Source of the DNA: JAXDAY01 sp034679345
GTDB lineage: Bacteria; Eisenbacteria; RBG-16-71-46; CAIMUX01; VGJL01
Length of the DNA: 64,000 nt
Assembly: GCA_034679345.1 (NCBI GenBank)
Contig: JAXDAY010000015.1
Location: 1 to 64,000, forward strand
Direction of reading: 5' to 3'
The stretch's first letter is position 1, and each line of letters begins with the position of its first letter. Below are positions 48,790 through 57,460 of this stretch, piece by piece. A model generated the notes under the pieces. That model was not told the DNA's origin, did no database searches, and worked only from the letters and a program-made list of their open reading frames with translations. A program made the translations under genes and the position numbers.

Positions 48790-49212
48790 CTATCCTTTCG
48801 CTTCCGTGATGCGGATCTCGCGGCTGATCGGCGCCGCGCAGCGGAGCATCGCGGCCACGGAGCAGTACTTGTCCTCCGAGAGGTGGACAGCCTGACGGAC
48901 GGCCTCGGCATCGATTGAGCGCCCGGTCACCTCGTATGTGACGCGCAGCTTGGTGAAGATGTTCGGTTGCGCCTTTCGCCGCTCACCGCTCACGGCCACC
49001 GAGAGGGCGGTCACCTCCTGCTTCTTTCTCTTCAAGATCGCGAGAACGTCCATTCCGGTGCACCCCGCCAAGCCGACGAGGAGCAGCTCAATCGGCCGCG
49101 GCCCGGAGTCCTGGCCGCCCTGCTCGACGGAGGCGTCCATCCTCAGAGTGTGTCCCGTCGAGAATGTCCCTTCGAATGCCAACCCATCCACCCACCGCGC
49201 CACCGATTCCAT
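48790..49212 (-). CDS. OsmC family protein
   Basis: 140 residues from ATG 49212 (GGGAG upstream). PRPIELLLVGLAGCTGMDVLAIL holds the first peroxidatic Cys (GCTGMDV), and LSEDKYCSVAAMLRCAAPI the second (YCSV). This is the OsmC/Ohr fold that reduces organic hydroperoxides. ILKRKKQEVTALSVAVSGE matches the YhfA-like subgroup, whose peroxidase activity is less certain. Four bases upstream of rnhA start, so probably cotranscribed. Confidence 0.92.
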   Translation of the reverse strand: MESVARWVDGLAFEGTFSTGHTLRMDASVEQGGQDSGPRPIELLLVGLAGCTGMDVLAILKRKKQEVTALSVAVSGERRKAQPNIFTKLRVTYEVTGRSIDAEAVRQAVHLSEDKYCSVAAMLRCAAPISREIRITEAKG

Positions 49213-49279
49213 GGTCACTCCCTTCGTGTCCCCTTCGATGCGCCTCCCGGTCGGTCGCGGAGCCGCGGTGAATAGACTA

Positions 49280-50623
49280 TCATGAACCTCCGCGCGGTGG
49301 ACGCCGGAGCTTTCGGAATCCCTCCGTCCAGACATCGAGGTCGCGCCGCACCGGAACGAACACTTCCTTCCATGTGCAATGGCTCGCGCGGCGGAACAGG
49401 GCCACGACGACCGCGGCATGCACGCCATAGGCGATCGAGGAGGCCCATGCGGCCCCCAGCACGCCATGGCGGGGAATCAGGAGAAGATTCAACCCGACGT
49501 TGACGGCCAGGGCGACGCCCGCCGCGATCCCAGTCCAGGTCGGCTTTCCCTGCTGCTGGACGAGGTAGAGCACGAAGGGTGACGCGATCGCGATCGCGAG
49601 GACCCCAGGCAAGAGCCAGATCAATGGAGCGATCGAGCCTGCGAACTCCTCCCCGAAGACTGCGGGTATGAGAAGCCAAGCGGATGCCCCGATTGCGATC
49701 GAGACAAGGAGCACGGGGAAGCTCCCCGCCTTCGATGCGCGACTCGCCAGGCGCGCGGCGGACACAGTCTCGCCCGAGGCGAAGCGCGGGTTCAGCACCT
49801 GTGTGAGGGAACGCGGAATGTGCAGGACGACTTCTGCGATCAGGACGGCGACGGAGTAGATCCCAACCTCCGCCGCCGAGCGAAAGGCGGCGAGCAGGAA
49901 GCTGTCGATCCGCAGGACGAGAATCCAGGCGAGACCCGCGGCATAGGCGGGGAGACCGAATCCCAGAAGAGCGCGAGCACATGCCCGGGTTCGGCGCGGT
50001 CGCGGAGGCGCTGCGGCGTAACTGGCGCCAATTCCGAGCCCAGCGCCGGCCAGCTGGACGAGGATCCAGGCAAGTGCGGCATCCCGCACATCTCCGCCGA
50101 GCCCGAGGAGCAGAATGCTCGCGGCGGCGGCCCACAGAAAGGACGGGACGGCGTGCGTCAGATTGAAGATCCCGATCCGCCCGAGGCCCAAGAGCACACC
50201 CGTGACGTTCTGGCGGACCATGGCTGGGATGACGAGAACAGCGGTCGAGACGACGAGGATCGGCTCGATCGGCACCGTTCCGCGGAACCGCGGAAGCAGC
50301 AACCACATCCCCAATCCTGCAGCGAGACCGGTGGCGAGGCTGAGGATTCCCGTGGCGATCGAGACTTCGCCGGGGAGAAACCGCCCCTTGCCAATCATCT
50401 GCACCGAGGCAGTCTGTAGACCGAGCGCTCCGAGGCTGGTCGAGACGAAGAGCGCGTATCCGAGAAGGGAGAGGATTCCTTTGCCTTCGGGGCCGAGCGT
50501 CCGGGCGATCACGATGTTCGTCAGCGCTCCGGCCGCAAGTGCGGCGAGGTGGTAGCCGAATGTCGCCGTCGCCTCTCTGCGAACGCTCGGACCGGTGGGG
50601 AGAACTCCGAGCGACGGAGCCAC
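49280..50623 (-). CDS. Polysaccharide flippase-like protein (Wzx/MOP family)
   Basis: 447 residues with about 12-14 predicted helices. FGYHLAALAAGALTNIVIARTLGPEGKGIL is the typical start of oligosaccharide flippases (G...i--R-LGPEgyG). VILLIWLLPGVLAIAIASPFVLYLVQQQGKP-like helices and VNVGLNLLLIPRHGVLGAAWAS belong to the polysaccharide biosynthesis C-terminal domain (N-LnllLIP-yGi-GAA-A). It would flip lipid-linked glycan across the inner membrane. Followed on the same strand by OsmC with a 67-base gap. Confidence 0.88.
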   Translation of the reverse strand: MAPSLGVLPTGPSVRREATATFGYHLAALAAGALTNIVIARTLGPEGKGILSLLGYALFVSTSLGALGLQTASVQMIGKGRFLPGEVSIATGILSLATGLAAGLGMWLLLPRFRGTVPIEPILVVSTAVLVIPAMVRQNVTGVLLGLGRIGIFNLTHAVPSFLWAAAASILLLGLGGDVRDAALAWILVQLAGAGLGIGASYAAAPPRPRRTRACARALLGFGLPAYAAGLAWILVLRIDSFLLAAFRSAAEVGIYSVAVLIAEVVLHIPRSLTQVLNPRFASGETVSAARLASRASKAGSFPVLLVSIAIGASAWLLIPAVFGEEFAGSIAPLIWLLPGVLAIAIASPFVLYLVQQQGKPTWTGIAAGVALAVNVGLNLLLIPRHGVLGAAWASSIAYGVHAAVVVALFRRASHCTWKEVFVPVRRDLDVWTEGFRKLRRPPRGGS

Positions 50624-50628
50624 GCGAC

Positions 50629-51048
50629 CTACTTCTTCCTCCCGAGGAGCCGGTCGGCCGAAGCCGGTCCCGAGCCGCTCAGTATGAGAGAGAGACAGGC
50701 CACGAGGAGCACGAGGGGAAACTCGAAGCCCCGGTTGCTGTTCGAGAAGCCGTTGGCCCAGTGCACTTTGAAAACCGCCACGGCCAGAGTGCAGCCGAAA
50801 AGGAAGGCCGCTTGGCGCGTGAAGAGCCCGAGGATGAGCGCGAGTCCTCCCAGGAATTCCGAAAGGGCCGCGGCGGTGCCGAAAACCTGGGGAAGAGGGA
50901 TCCCCAGTTCAGCGACCCGCGAGATGAACTTGCCCAGGTCCTTCATCTTGGGCCAACCATGGACCACCCCGACCGCCCCGACGATGCATCGGATGAGGAC
51001 CGGGGCGAACCGCGACCAGCCGGAGAACCAGCGATCGAGCAATCTCAA
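50629..51048 (-). CDS. DoxX family membrane protein
   Basis: 139 residues, four helices. VLIRCIVGAVGVVHGWPKM (R-...G-h-G--K) opens the domain. GIPLPQVFGTAAALSEFLGGLALILGLFTR carries the conserved E-x2-GG-x-LilGl-tR of DoxX. Members are linked to thiosulfate:quinone oxidoreduction or to redox balance at the membrane. Partner genes for thiosulfate oxidation are absent. It lies between a flippase (6 bases) and a Yip1 protein (9 bases) on the minus strand. Confidence 0.9.
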   Translation of the reverse strand: MRLLDRWFSGWSRFAPVLIRCIVGAVGVVHGWPKMKDLGKFISRVAELGIPLPQVFGTAAALSEFLGGLALILGLFTRQAAFLFGCTLAVAVFKVHWANGFSNSNRGFEFPLVLLVACLSLILSGSGPASADRLLGRKK

Positions 51049-51057
51049 CTCCTTCCG

Positions 51058-52008
51058 CTACATCGTCCCACCCGTCGAGGGAAGTAGCTGCATCATCGCC
51101 TGCACATAGACGAAACCTGCCCAGAAACCGATGCCCAGGAGGGGCACGAGAACAGCGAGAAGGGCGATTCCTCCGCTCATGCGATGGACTCCCCCGAGGA
51201 GCCGGACAGTCAGGACGATCGACCAGATAGCGCCGACGATCCTGCCGCAGAACGGAAGGAGTGCGAGGATCTGCGGCGCCATCGCATAGTTCGCGGCCCG
51301 GAGGGTGCCCGTGAAGCCCCTTTCCGGTTTCCCGAAGACCCGCAGGAGCAGGTGAACCGCCGCGGACCAGAGCACGATCATCCCCGGATAGAAGAAGATC
51401 AGAAGTCCGTTCGAGTACAGGATCTCGCGGCCGCTCTGGGGCCAGGTCTCCTCGAACATCTCCGGCATCGACTGCCGCGCCTCGATCAGAGCCCCCTTCA
51501 TGAGCCGTAGCAGCGCGACGCCGTAAAATGCCTCGGCCGCCGCTGTGATCGCCGCGATCATGAGGCCGAAGACCAGCGCCGGCATGACCGCCGAGCTCGT
51601 CCGGATCCCCGCGGCCATCCCCGACGCGTCGCCGAAAGCCAGACTCACCGTTCCCCTGAGCGCCCGCCAGAAGCCAATCCGCTCCATCCGTTCCCAGGGG
51701 ATGGAATCCACAACCTCCGCCGGGCGGCTCGCTTCCGCAGCGGGTGGAGGGGCAAGGGCCTCGTTCGTGGCCGTCCCGGGCGATTCCGGGATCGGCGCGG
51801 CCGGGGACTCCTCGCGAGGGAGGTAGCTTCCCTTCGGAGCCCAGGACCGGAAGAACTGGAGCTCGATCGCTGGCTTCCACACCCCGGAGGTGAGGACATC
51901 GCTCAGGACGGGAGTGTCCGCATGGACCCTCCCCAGCCGGATCTGCTCGATGAACTCCTGATAGGTGAGATCCCGCTCCTGGCCTTCGTCCGTCCGGATG
52001 CGGATCAT
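51058..52008 (-). CDS. Yip1-domain membrane protein with N-terminal GYF-like module
   Basis: 316 residues. The first 60 residues (RTDEGQERDLTYQEFIEQIR then ADTPVLSDVLTSGVWKPAIE) look like the small cytosolic GYF_2-type adaptor found on bacterial membrane proteins. A Pro/Ala-rich linker (about 70-105) follows, then a five-helix Yip1 domain (LRVFGKPERGFTGTLRAANYAMAPQIL, VWSIVLTVRLLGGVHRMSG). Bacterial Yip1 proteins have no settled function; membrane organisation is likely. First gene of a run through DoxX and the flippase. Confidence 0.8.
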   Translation of the reverse strand: MIRIRTDEGQERDLTYQEFIEQIRLGRVHADTPVLSDVLTSGVWKPAIELQFFRSWAPKGSYLPREESPAAPIPESPGTATNEALAPPPAAEASRPAEVVDSIPWERMERIGFWRALRGTVSLAFGDASGMAAGIRTSSAVMPALVFGLMIAAITAAAEAFYGVALLRLMKGALIEARQSMPEMFEETWPQSGREILYSNGLLIFFYPGMIVLWSAAVHLLLRVFGKPERGFTGTLRAANYAMAPQILALLPFCGRIVGAIWSIVLTVRLLGGVHRMSGGIALLAVLVPLLGIGFWAGFVYVQAMMQLLPSTGGTM

Positions 52009-52023
52009 CCAACCTCCCCCGCG

Positions 52024-52050
52024 TTGTGAGCGATCGCCCTATGCTATGCT
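52024..52050 (+). promoter_or_regulatory. Weak divergent promoter candidate
   Basis: TTGTGA (52024-52029) and TATGCT (52045-52050) with a 15-base spacer lie in the 71-base gap between the divergent Yip1 and yjbQ genes. Confidence 0.3.
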
Positions 52051-52079
52051 CCGTGCCGAAAGGCTGCAAGGAACCGACA

Positions 52080-52490
52080 ATGACATTCCAGAAGACTCTT
52101 CGTGTACGTAGCAACCGCCGACTCGAGCTGGTCGACATCACGCCTGAGGTGCGAGGAATCGTCGCCGAGAGCGGAATCCGCGCCGGGATTTGCCACATCT
52201 TCGTGGCCGGCTCCACGGCGTCGGTCATCGTCAACGAAAACGACGACCCCCAGCTCCTGGACGACTTCCTCGACGCAATCGACCGGCTCGTTCCGGAAGG
52301 CCGCTGGCGCCACGACCGAATCGACGACAATGGCGCCGCGCACATCAAAGCCGCGGCCCTCGGTCCTTCGGAGACCGTCCCGGTGCAGGGCGGGGAGGTC
52401 CACCTCGGCCGCTGGCAGAATATCTTCCTCTGCGAGTTCGATGGGCCCCGGGCGAGCCGCGACTTGATTGTCACGATCACCGGGGAGTAG
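52080..52490 (+). CDS. yjbQ: YjbQ family protein (UPF0047)
   Basis: 136 residues from ATG 52080 (aagga upstream). VDITPEVRGIVAESGIRAGICHIFVAGSTASVIVNEND is the conserved family core (G-c-F--hTTasi-iNEne; here H-IF-AGSTAS). RHDRIDDNGAAHIKAAALGPSETVPVQGGEVHLGRWQNIFLCEFDGPR matches the C-terminal H-x3-N-GhaHlka and GxWQ-iflcefDGPR blocks. Some members were reported to have thiamin-phosphate synthase side activity, but the true role is open. The next gene starts 9 bases downstream. Confidence 0.95.
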   Translation: MTFQKTLRVRSNRRLELVDITPEVRGIVAESGIRAGICHIFVAGSTASVIVNENDDPQLLDDFLDAIDRLVPEGRWRHDRIDDNGAAHIKAAALGPSETVPVQGGEVHLGRWQNIFLCEFDGPRASRDLIVTITGE

Positions 52491-52498
52491 CGGGCGCC

Positions 52499-52852
52499 AT
52501 GCCCCTGCGCTGGACTCGGGATCTTCTCCAGCTCCTCGACGAGTGTGAGGTGATGCCCTACCGGTCCTCCGGGCCCGGGGGCCAGAAGAAGAACAAGACC
52601 GAGTCGGCGGTGAGAGTGAGACACATCCCCACCGGGATCGTGCGGATCGGCACAGAGAGCCGGAGCCAATCGGCGAACAAGTTGCGCGCCCTGGAGCGGA
52701 TCCGGCAAGCCCTCGCCGAACGAAATCGCCGGCCGAAGCCAAGAGTTCCGACAGCGCCCTCGAAGGCGTCCCGCGAGCGTCGGAGGGTGGAGAAGCGGAA
52801 GCGGTCAGAGACAAAGCGAAGCCGGGGCGCTCCCATTCGGGAGGCCGACTGA
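52499..52852 (+). CDS. RF-1-domain peptidyl-tRNA hydrolase-like protein
   Basis: 117 residues. YRSSGPGGQKKNKTESAVRVRHIPTGI (about 21-47) has the catalytic GGQ loop of class I release factors and ArfB. There is no stop-codon recognition domain. The tail is a basic helix (SKASRERRRVEKRKRSETKRS) as in ArfB and human MTRFR, which inserts into the mRNA channel of stalled ribosomes. Probable rescue of stalled ribosomes by hydrolysing peptidyl-tRNA. Probably translated with yjbQ. Confidence 0.92.
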   Translation: MPLRWTRDLLQLLDECEVMPYRSSGPGGQKKNKTESAVRVRHIPTGIVRIGTESRSQSANKLRALERIRQALAERNRRPKPRVPTAPSKASRERRRVEKRKRSETKRSRGAPIREAD

Positions 52853-52903
52853 CCATCCAAGTTCGACCTTGCGACCGTGCCCCGTCCCGTGTAATCAAGA
52901 GCC

Positions 52904-53833
52904 ATGCACACCCAAAGCGCCGACTTCTACCTAAACCTCGACCGCTGGGAGGCGCTCTCGCGAGTCGAGCGCGACCGAGGACGCTGGGAGGCGCGGACGG
53001 GTGCGCCGGTCGCGCGCCTTGATGCGCTGCGCCGCGAGGCCATCCTTCAGGCAGCCCGGGGCGCCTTTCCCAGCCTGCAAACTCAGCGACTCCGCGAAGT
53101 GATCCTATCTGAGAAGCTGCTCGAAGGTGTCGACGAAACATCTTCTAGAGCTTGGCACTATGGACGCTCAGTCCTGTTCGTCAACGGCTGGTACCCCGCG
53201 CTCTCCTGGACCCCGGAAGGAGTCGAGCAAATCCTGCGTGTCCTAGGGAATCCGAGCGGCGCGATCTCAGAAGACGATGTCTCACGGCTCCTGGTTCGAC
53301 GGCTCCAGGCGGCGCTCGTCGGGAGACAAACGGGGGGGAGCTCGATCCTGGAGTTCGCGGTGTTCTATGGCTCCTTTGGATGCTCAATCCTTGAGAATTC
53401 AACCTATTTACACCTATATATGCTCGGACTTCGCCTTCTTCTGCTCCAGAAGGGGTATCTCCAGATCCTGTTTGCTCCGATCGAGCAGTCCGCGCTGGAG
53501 AGCCTGCGGCGTCGCCCCACCGACGACAGCGAGGGAAGTCAGTCAGAGGAGCGTCTCGGTGAGTGGCTCGACGACGCAACGGCGCTACTCATCCAGGCCG
53601 GCCGCAGTGCAGAGGAAAGCTGGAAGGCGGCCCAGGTCAGCACCGCGCGATCCGACCTTCAAGAAGCGATCCTGGGGTTGGCTCATCGGCTCGGGAAGGT
53701 GACCGCCGGCGACGTTCTCGAAGCCACCCAGGCGAGCCGAAACACCGTGAAGGACAATCTCGCCCGGATGGTCGAGGAGGGCATTCTCGCGAAACGCGGC
53801 CGCAAGAGGGGAACGATCTACACGCTGGCCTGA
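52904..53833 (+). CDS. Fic-like protein lacking the catalytic motif, with C-terminal winged helix
   Basis: 309 residues. Residues about 60-200 (VILSEKLLEGVDETSSRAW, NGWYPALSWTPEGVEQILRVLGNP, YLHLYMLGLRLLLLQKGYL, LGEWLDDATALLIQAGRSAEES) follow the helical order of Fic/DOC proteins. The HPFx(D/E)GNGRxxR active loop is absent. The C-terminus, VTAGDVLEATQASRNTVKDNLARMVEEGIL, is a winged helix like that of many Fic proteins. It may be a DNA-binding regulator derived from a Fic enzyme. The family call rests on layout, not on a diagnostic motif. Confidence 0.4.
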   Translation: MHTQSADFYLNLDRWEALSRVERDRGRWEARTGAPVARLDALRREAILQAARGAFPSLQTQRLREVILSEKLLEGVDETSSRAWHYGRSVLFVNGWYPALSWTPEGVEQILRVLGNPSGAISEDDVSRLLVRRLQAALVGRQTGGSSILEFAVFYGSFGCSILENSTYLHLYMLGLRLLLLQKGYLQILFAPIEQSALESLRRRPTDDSEGSQSEERLGEWLDDATALLIQAGRSAEESWKAAQVSTARSDLQEAILGLAHRLGKVTAGDVLEATQASRNTVKDNLARMVEEGILAKRGRKRGTIYTLA

Positions 53834-53850
53834 GCCTCAGGTCGCGTTCC

Positions 53851-54192
53851 TCAGTCCCGCCTGAAATGCGGCAGCTCGTCGGGGATTGGAATCGAGATTT
53901 CGATGATTCCGGCGAAACTGCCACCCCGGTACCAGGGGAGCTGGTGAATCACCTTCTTCCGCCCAGACTTCTCGATCGTGTAGTGATTCGGCTCCTGGGT
54001 CTCGAAGAGCGTTCGAGTCCGGGTCCTGGCCGGTTCGGGATGGCAATCGAAGACGCTGCGGCCGATGAGCGCGCCGCCCCCGTCAGCCGCGAAGGTCTCC
54101 TTCGACATTTCGTTCATTGCGACGATGATTCCCGATGCATCCGTGACAGTGATGGCTGCCGGTAGGGCGTCCCACCATTCGTGATCCGACAT
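53851..54192 (-). CDS. Single PAS-domain protein
   Basis: 113 residues. WDALPAAITVTDASGIIVAMNEMSKETFA is the PAS N-terminal cap and first strands, GRSVFDCHPEPARTRTRTLFE the following helices, and IHQLPWYRGGSFAGIIEISIPIPDEL the last strands. No kinase, GGDEF or DNA-binding part is attached. Similar stand-alone PAS proteins may sense ligands or oxygen for a partner elsewhere. Convergent with the Fic-like gene, 17 bases between stops. Confidence 0.9.
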   Translation of the reverse strand: MSDHEWWDALPAAITVTDASGIIVAMNEMSKETFAADGGGALIGRSVFDCHPEPARTRTRTLFETQEPNHYTIEKSGRKKVIHQLPWYRGGSFAGIIEISIPIPDELPHFRRD

Positions 54193-54350
54193 CTCCCCTC
54201 CTTCGATCCGGCTTCCGTTCCGGGCGCACTGATGCCCCGGGAGGCATGCTCATGGCAGTGGCTTGGGGACGGCCCATCCTCAAACAGGAACCATGACTCC
54301 AGCCGTCCCGGCCCCGGCGCTGCCGGCGGGCAGACGGGGCAACTCCCCCC

Positions 54351-55739
54351 TCAAAAGGCGGCCTGGAACCGCAGCTCGATCCCGTCAAACCGGACCGCTC
54401 CATGCTTCTCCGACGAGGCGGCAGTCTGAAGAAAGCGGGGATAGACAACAAGCCCCAGGGCCGGGTCGGGTGAGGCGCTCCTTCGGAGAGGCCGGGACTC
54501 GATGTCGTTGCCGGTCTCGCCGTCGGTCTTCGGCTCGCCCACGAGGCGCGTCAGAGCCCAGAATCCGCCGGCGGTGCCCAGCGCCGCGCCGATAGGGATC
54601 AGCACGTCGGATTCGGTCAGCACCGTGGCGCCGACTCCCAGGAGCCCTCCCCCGATCGTTCCCAGATTGACCAGCATCCCCTCGCCCCCGGTCAGATCCC
54701 AGGCTCGGGCGAGTGAATGCCCCAGCAGAACCCCCGCCGCGCCGCCGGCAATCCCGGCGGCGGTCTGGGGCTGCTCGATGTCGTCGGCTGAAATCGACGC
54801 AAGGGCCCCTCCGATGATCGTCCCGCCGATCCCGGCGGCGCGCAGGAGGTAAGCGTCGCCCCGGGTGTAGCGTCCATCCTGGGACAGCAGAGCGCCGCTG
54901 GCTGCTCCGAACGCCGAACCGATCAAGATGGACGTGGCAAAGTCCTGATCCGAGTCGAAGCGGGAGAGATGGTCGATGCCAATCCCGAGACCGAATCCCA
55001 GATCTGCGCCCGCGGTGATCGCCTCGACCCGCCCCGTCGTCAGACCGAAACGCCTTGCGACGATGAATCCCGCAGCGCCTTCCACGACGCTCCCGATTGC
55101 GCCCGCCGCAGTGTCGCCACCCTCCACGGAGTTCTCCGAGTAGCCCCGGTACGCGTAGATCCCGTGCGGGATCCCCCGCGTGCCGCCATAGACCGCTAGG
55201 GTCGCCTCGGCATCGGAAACCCCGTACCTCTGCGTCAGCAGGAACGGCCCAATCGTTCCGATGCCGCCCACCAGCGTATAGAGCGCGACGGCGCCCTCCT
55301 CATGCGCGTTGGCAACCACGGGCACGGCCCACCCATAGTATCCGAGCGAGAGCGCGGCGGTGGCGACCAGAAGCTGCGTCCTCCCGCTCCGTTCCCTGAG
55401 GATCGAAGGCGCCCTTGCCGCAATCGCGTCGCTTACCTGATGGCGGAACTCGTCCGCTTGCGGCGGCGAGAAGGGGATGCGCGTGCGCGTGAGCCGACGG
55501 AAGCCGTGCGAGATCTCCAAAACGAAGGTGCTGTCGGGCGTCTGGAAGAGGAGCGCCTCGCGGAATCCGGCATAGTCGGGGAACAGGCGCAAACGCCTCT
55601 CGAGCTCAGCATCGATTCTCTCGAGCCTGCCTTCGGCGTCGATGGGAACGAGGATCTCCTGTGCCATCGACGCCAGAGGGAAAAGGAGGATCGCGACGGC
55701 GAGAGCCACCCCCCTCGCCGCAATCTCCGCGCGCTTCAT
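54351..55739 (-). CDS. Hypothetical exported Gly/Ala-rich membrane protein
   Basis: 462 residues from ATG 55739 (gtggag 7 bases upstream); ATG 55754 is possible. Signal peptide about 1-26. Residues 26-115 are charged and helical. The rest (about 120-400) is a series of Gly/Ala-rich hydrophobic segments such as GGIGTIGPFLLTQRYGV, IGSAFGAASGALLSQDG and GIAGGAAGVLLGHSLARAWD, repeated roughly every 35 residues, like glycine-zipper membrane proteins. No family recognised. The C-terminus (AVRFDGIELRFQAAF) ends in Phe, as outer-membrane beta-barrels do, so an outer-membrane location is possible. Confidence 0.65.
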   Translation of the reverse strand: MKRAEIAARGVALAVAILLFPLASMAQEILVPIDAEGRLERIDAELERRLRLFPDYAGFREALLFQTPDSTFVLEISHGFRRLTRTRIPFSPPQADEFRHQVSDAIAARAPSILRERSGRTQLLVATAALSLGYYGWAVPVVANAHEEGAVALYTLVGGIGTIGPFLLTQRYGVSDAEATLAVYGGTRGIPHGIYAYRGYSENSVEGGDTAAGAIGSVVEGAAGFIVARRFGLTTGRVEAITAGADLGFGLGIGIDHLSRFDSDQDFATSILIGSAFGAASGALLSQDGRYTRGDAYLLRAAGIGGTIIGGALASISADDIEQPQTAAGIAGGAAGVLLGHSLARAWDLTGGEGMLVNLGTIGGGLLGVGATVLTESDVLIPIGAALGTAGGFWALTRLVGEPKTDGETGNDIESRPLRRSASPDPALGLVVYPRFLQTAASSEKHGAVRFDGIELRFQAAF

Positions 55740-55839
55740 CGTACGCTCCACCATTCGCCTTTCACCGGTCGAGCGCGTCATCGCTTCGACGCGTCGCCGT
55801 TGGTTTCTACCGACGCCGAGCTCGAGTGTAATCGAATTG

Positions 55840-55888
55840 AGCGGGGACGGCGGGCTCGAGCGCGACCCGTTCCGTGCCCGTCCCCGCT
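55840..55888. promoter_or_regulatory. Perfect 11-bp inverted repeat upstream of the radical SAM gene
   Basis: AGCGGGGACGG (55840-55850) and CCGTCCCCGCT (55878-55888) flank 27 bases, and the right half abuts TATGAT (55889-55894), a -10-like box. It may be an operator or an attenuator-like hairpin in the 230-base divergent region. Confidence 0.45.
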
Positions 55889-55969
55889 TATGATAGAATC
55901 GATGCTCGTCGACGATGCGCTAGCTCATCGCCAGATCACTGCGGAGGATGCTGCAATGGACCCAAGTCT

Positions 55970-57460
55970 GTGAAACGCATCGTTCTCATCCAGCCCAGGG
56001 CCGGCTACCTCGAGTCGTTCCAGTCCGCGCCGCTTCATCCGCTCGCCCTGTTGAGCGTCTCTGCCGCTCTCATTGACGGCTACGAGATCCGCATCGTCGA
56101 CCAGCGGGTCGACCCGCGCTGGATGGCGAGCCTGGCAGACGCCCTCCAGGGCGACGTCCTTTGCGTCGGGGTGACCTCCATGACGGGGCCGCAGATCTCA
56201 CACGGACTTCAGGCGAGCCGGATCGTTCGGGAGGCGACTCGGGCCCCGATTGTCTGGGGAGGGGTGCACCCGAGTGTCCTCCCGGCGCAGACGGTCGCCC
56301 ATCCACTGGTCGACTTCGTCGTCGAAGGGGAGGGAGACCTGGCGTTTCCAGAGATGGTCCGGGCCCTGGATCGCGGTACGGACCCGATGGAGGTGCCGGG
56401 GGTCTGGACGGTGCGCTCGGGCGACGCGATCGGAGCGAGGGCTGCAACGATCTTGGATCTGGGCGCGCTGCCGCCGTTGCCCTATGACATCATCGATATG
56501 GAACCCTATATCGGGCGCGACCTGAACGGGAGGCGCCGCTTCTCCATCAAGACTTCACGGGGCTGCCCGTGCCGATGCTACTTCTGTCATCAGACAGGCA
56601 AGAAGGACAACCGCTGGCGCGCGCGACCCGCCGCGCACGTCCTCGATGAGATGGAGTGGCTGATTCGAGATCATGGAATCGAGAGTTTCCAGATCCTGGA
56701 CGACAACTTCTTCGTTGATCTGGCTCGGGCGGAGGAGCTCCTCCGTGGAATCGTGTCGCGCGACTGGCGCATCGCCTATGTGGTCAACGGATCGCGCGTG
56801 CGGGACATCTTGCGAATGAGCGATGATCTGCTGCGCCTCCTGGCCCGCAGCGGGTGTGTCGAGATGCAGATCGGGCTCGAGTCCGGGTCCCAGCGAATGC
56901 TGGACCATATGCGCAAGGACCAGACTGTCGAGCAGCTCCGAGACGCCAACGCCCGTCTGAAGCTCCACGGGATCGCCCGTTACTACGAACTGGTCTCCGG
57001 GCACCGGGGAGAGACGATCGAGGATTTGCGCGCGACTGCCCGGTTGATCCTCGAGCTATCCGCCGATGACCCTCACGTCTTCTTCTCTCCGCTCGAAAAC
57101 CTGACCCCGTACCCCGGCACCGAGGCATATCGGCAAGCGGTCGAAGCTGGGATGAACATTCCTGAGAACCTGGAGGGATGGAGCCAGTATGGATGGGACC
57201 GTGCGCTCCTTCCATGGATGGATCGCGGGCGACGCCGCATGCTCGAGCGATTCCACCTGTTTCCTACAGTGATCTCCGCGCGCGTCAAGACCGAGCGCTC
57301 GCGCGTCATCCAGGCGCTCTTCAAGCTCTATCGGCCGCTTGCCCGCTTTCGCGTCCGCCACCTGATCTTCGCGCTCCCCCTGGAGCTCATCCTCTTCCGG
57401 ATTGCCGCCGCGATGCGGGGGCGGGCGCGCGCATCGCCGGCCCGGCCCGAGGAAGTCTAG
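55970..57460 (+). CDS. B12-binding radical SAM protein
   Basis: 496 residues from GTG 55970. The N-terminal third is a cobalamin-binding Rossmann domain (KRIVLIQPRAGYL, ALLSVSAALIDGYEIRIVDQRVD, ILWGGVHPSVLPAQTVAHPLVDFVVEGEGD-like). The radical SAM core has TSRGCPCRCYFCHQTG with CxxxCxxC, then FQILDDNFFVD and VEMQIGLESGSQRMLDHM. Such enzymes (BchE, HpnP, HpnR, P-methylases) methylate or cyclise unactivated carbons of lipids and cofactors. Neighbours do not reveal the substrate. The stop overlaps the convergent gene by 4 bases. Confidence 0.9.
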   Translation: MKRIVLIQPRAGYLESFQSAPLHPLALLSVSAALIDGYEIRIVDQRVDPRWMASLADALQGDVLCVGVTSMTGPQISHGLQASRIVREATRAPIVWGGVHPSVLPAQTVAHPLVDFVVEGEGDLAFPEMVRALDRGTDPMEVPGVWTVRSGDAIGARAATILDLGALPPLPYDIIDMEPYIGRDLNGRRRFSIKTSRGCPCRCYFCHQTGKKDNRWRARPAAHVLDEMEWLIRDHGIESFQILDDNFFVDLARAEELLRGIVSRDWRIAYVVNGSRVRDILRMSDDLLRLLARSGCVEMQIGLESGSQRMLDHMRKDQTVEQLRDANARLKLHGIARYYELVSGHRGETIEDLRATARLILELSADDPHVFFSPLENLTPYPGTEAYRQAVEAGMNIPENLEGWSQYGWDRALLPWMDRGRRRMLERFHLFPTVISARVKTERSRVIQALFKLYRPLARFRVRHLIFALPLELILFRIAAAMRGRARASPARPEEV

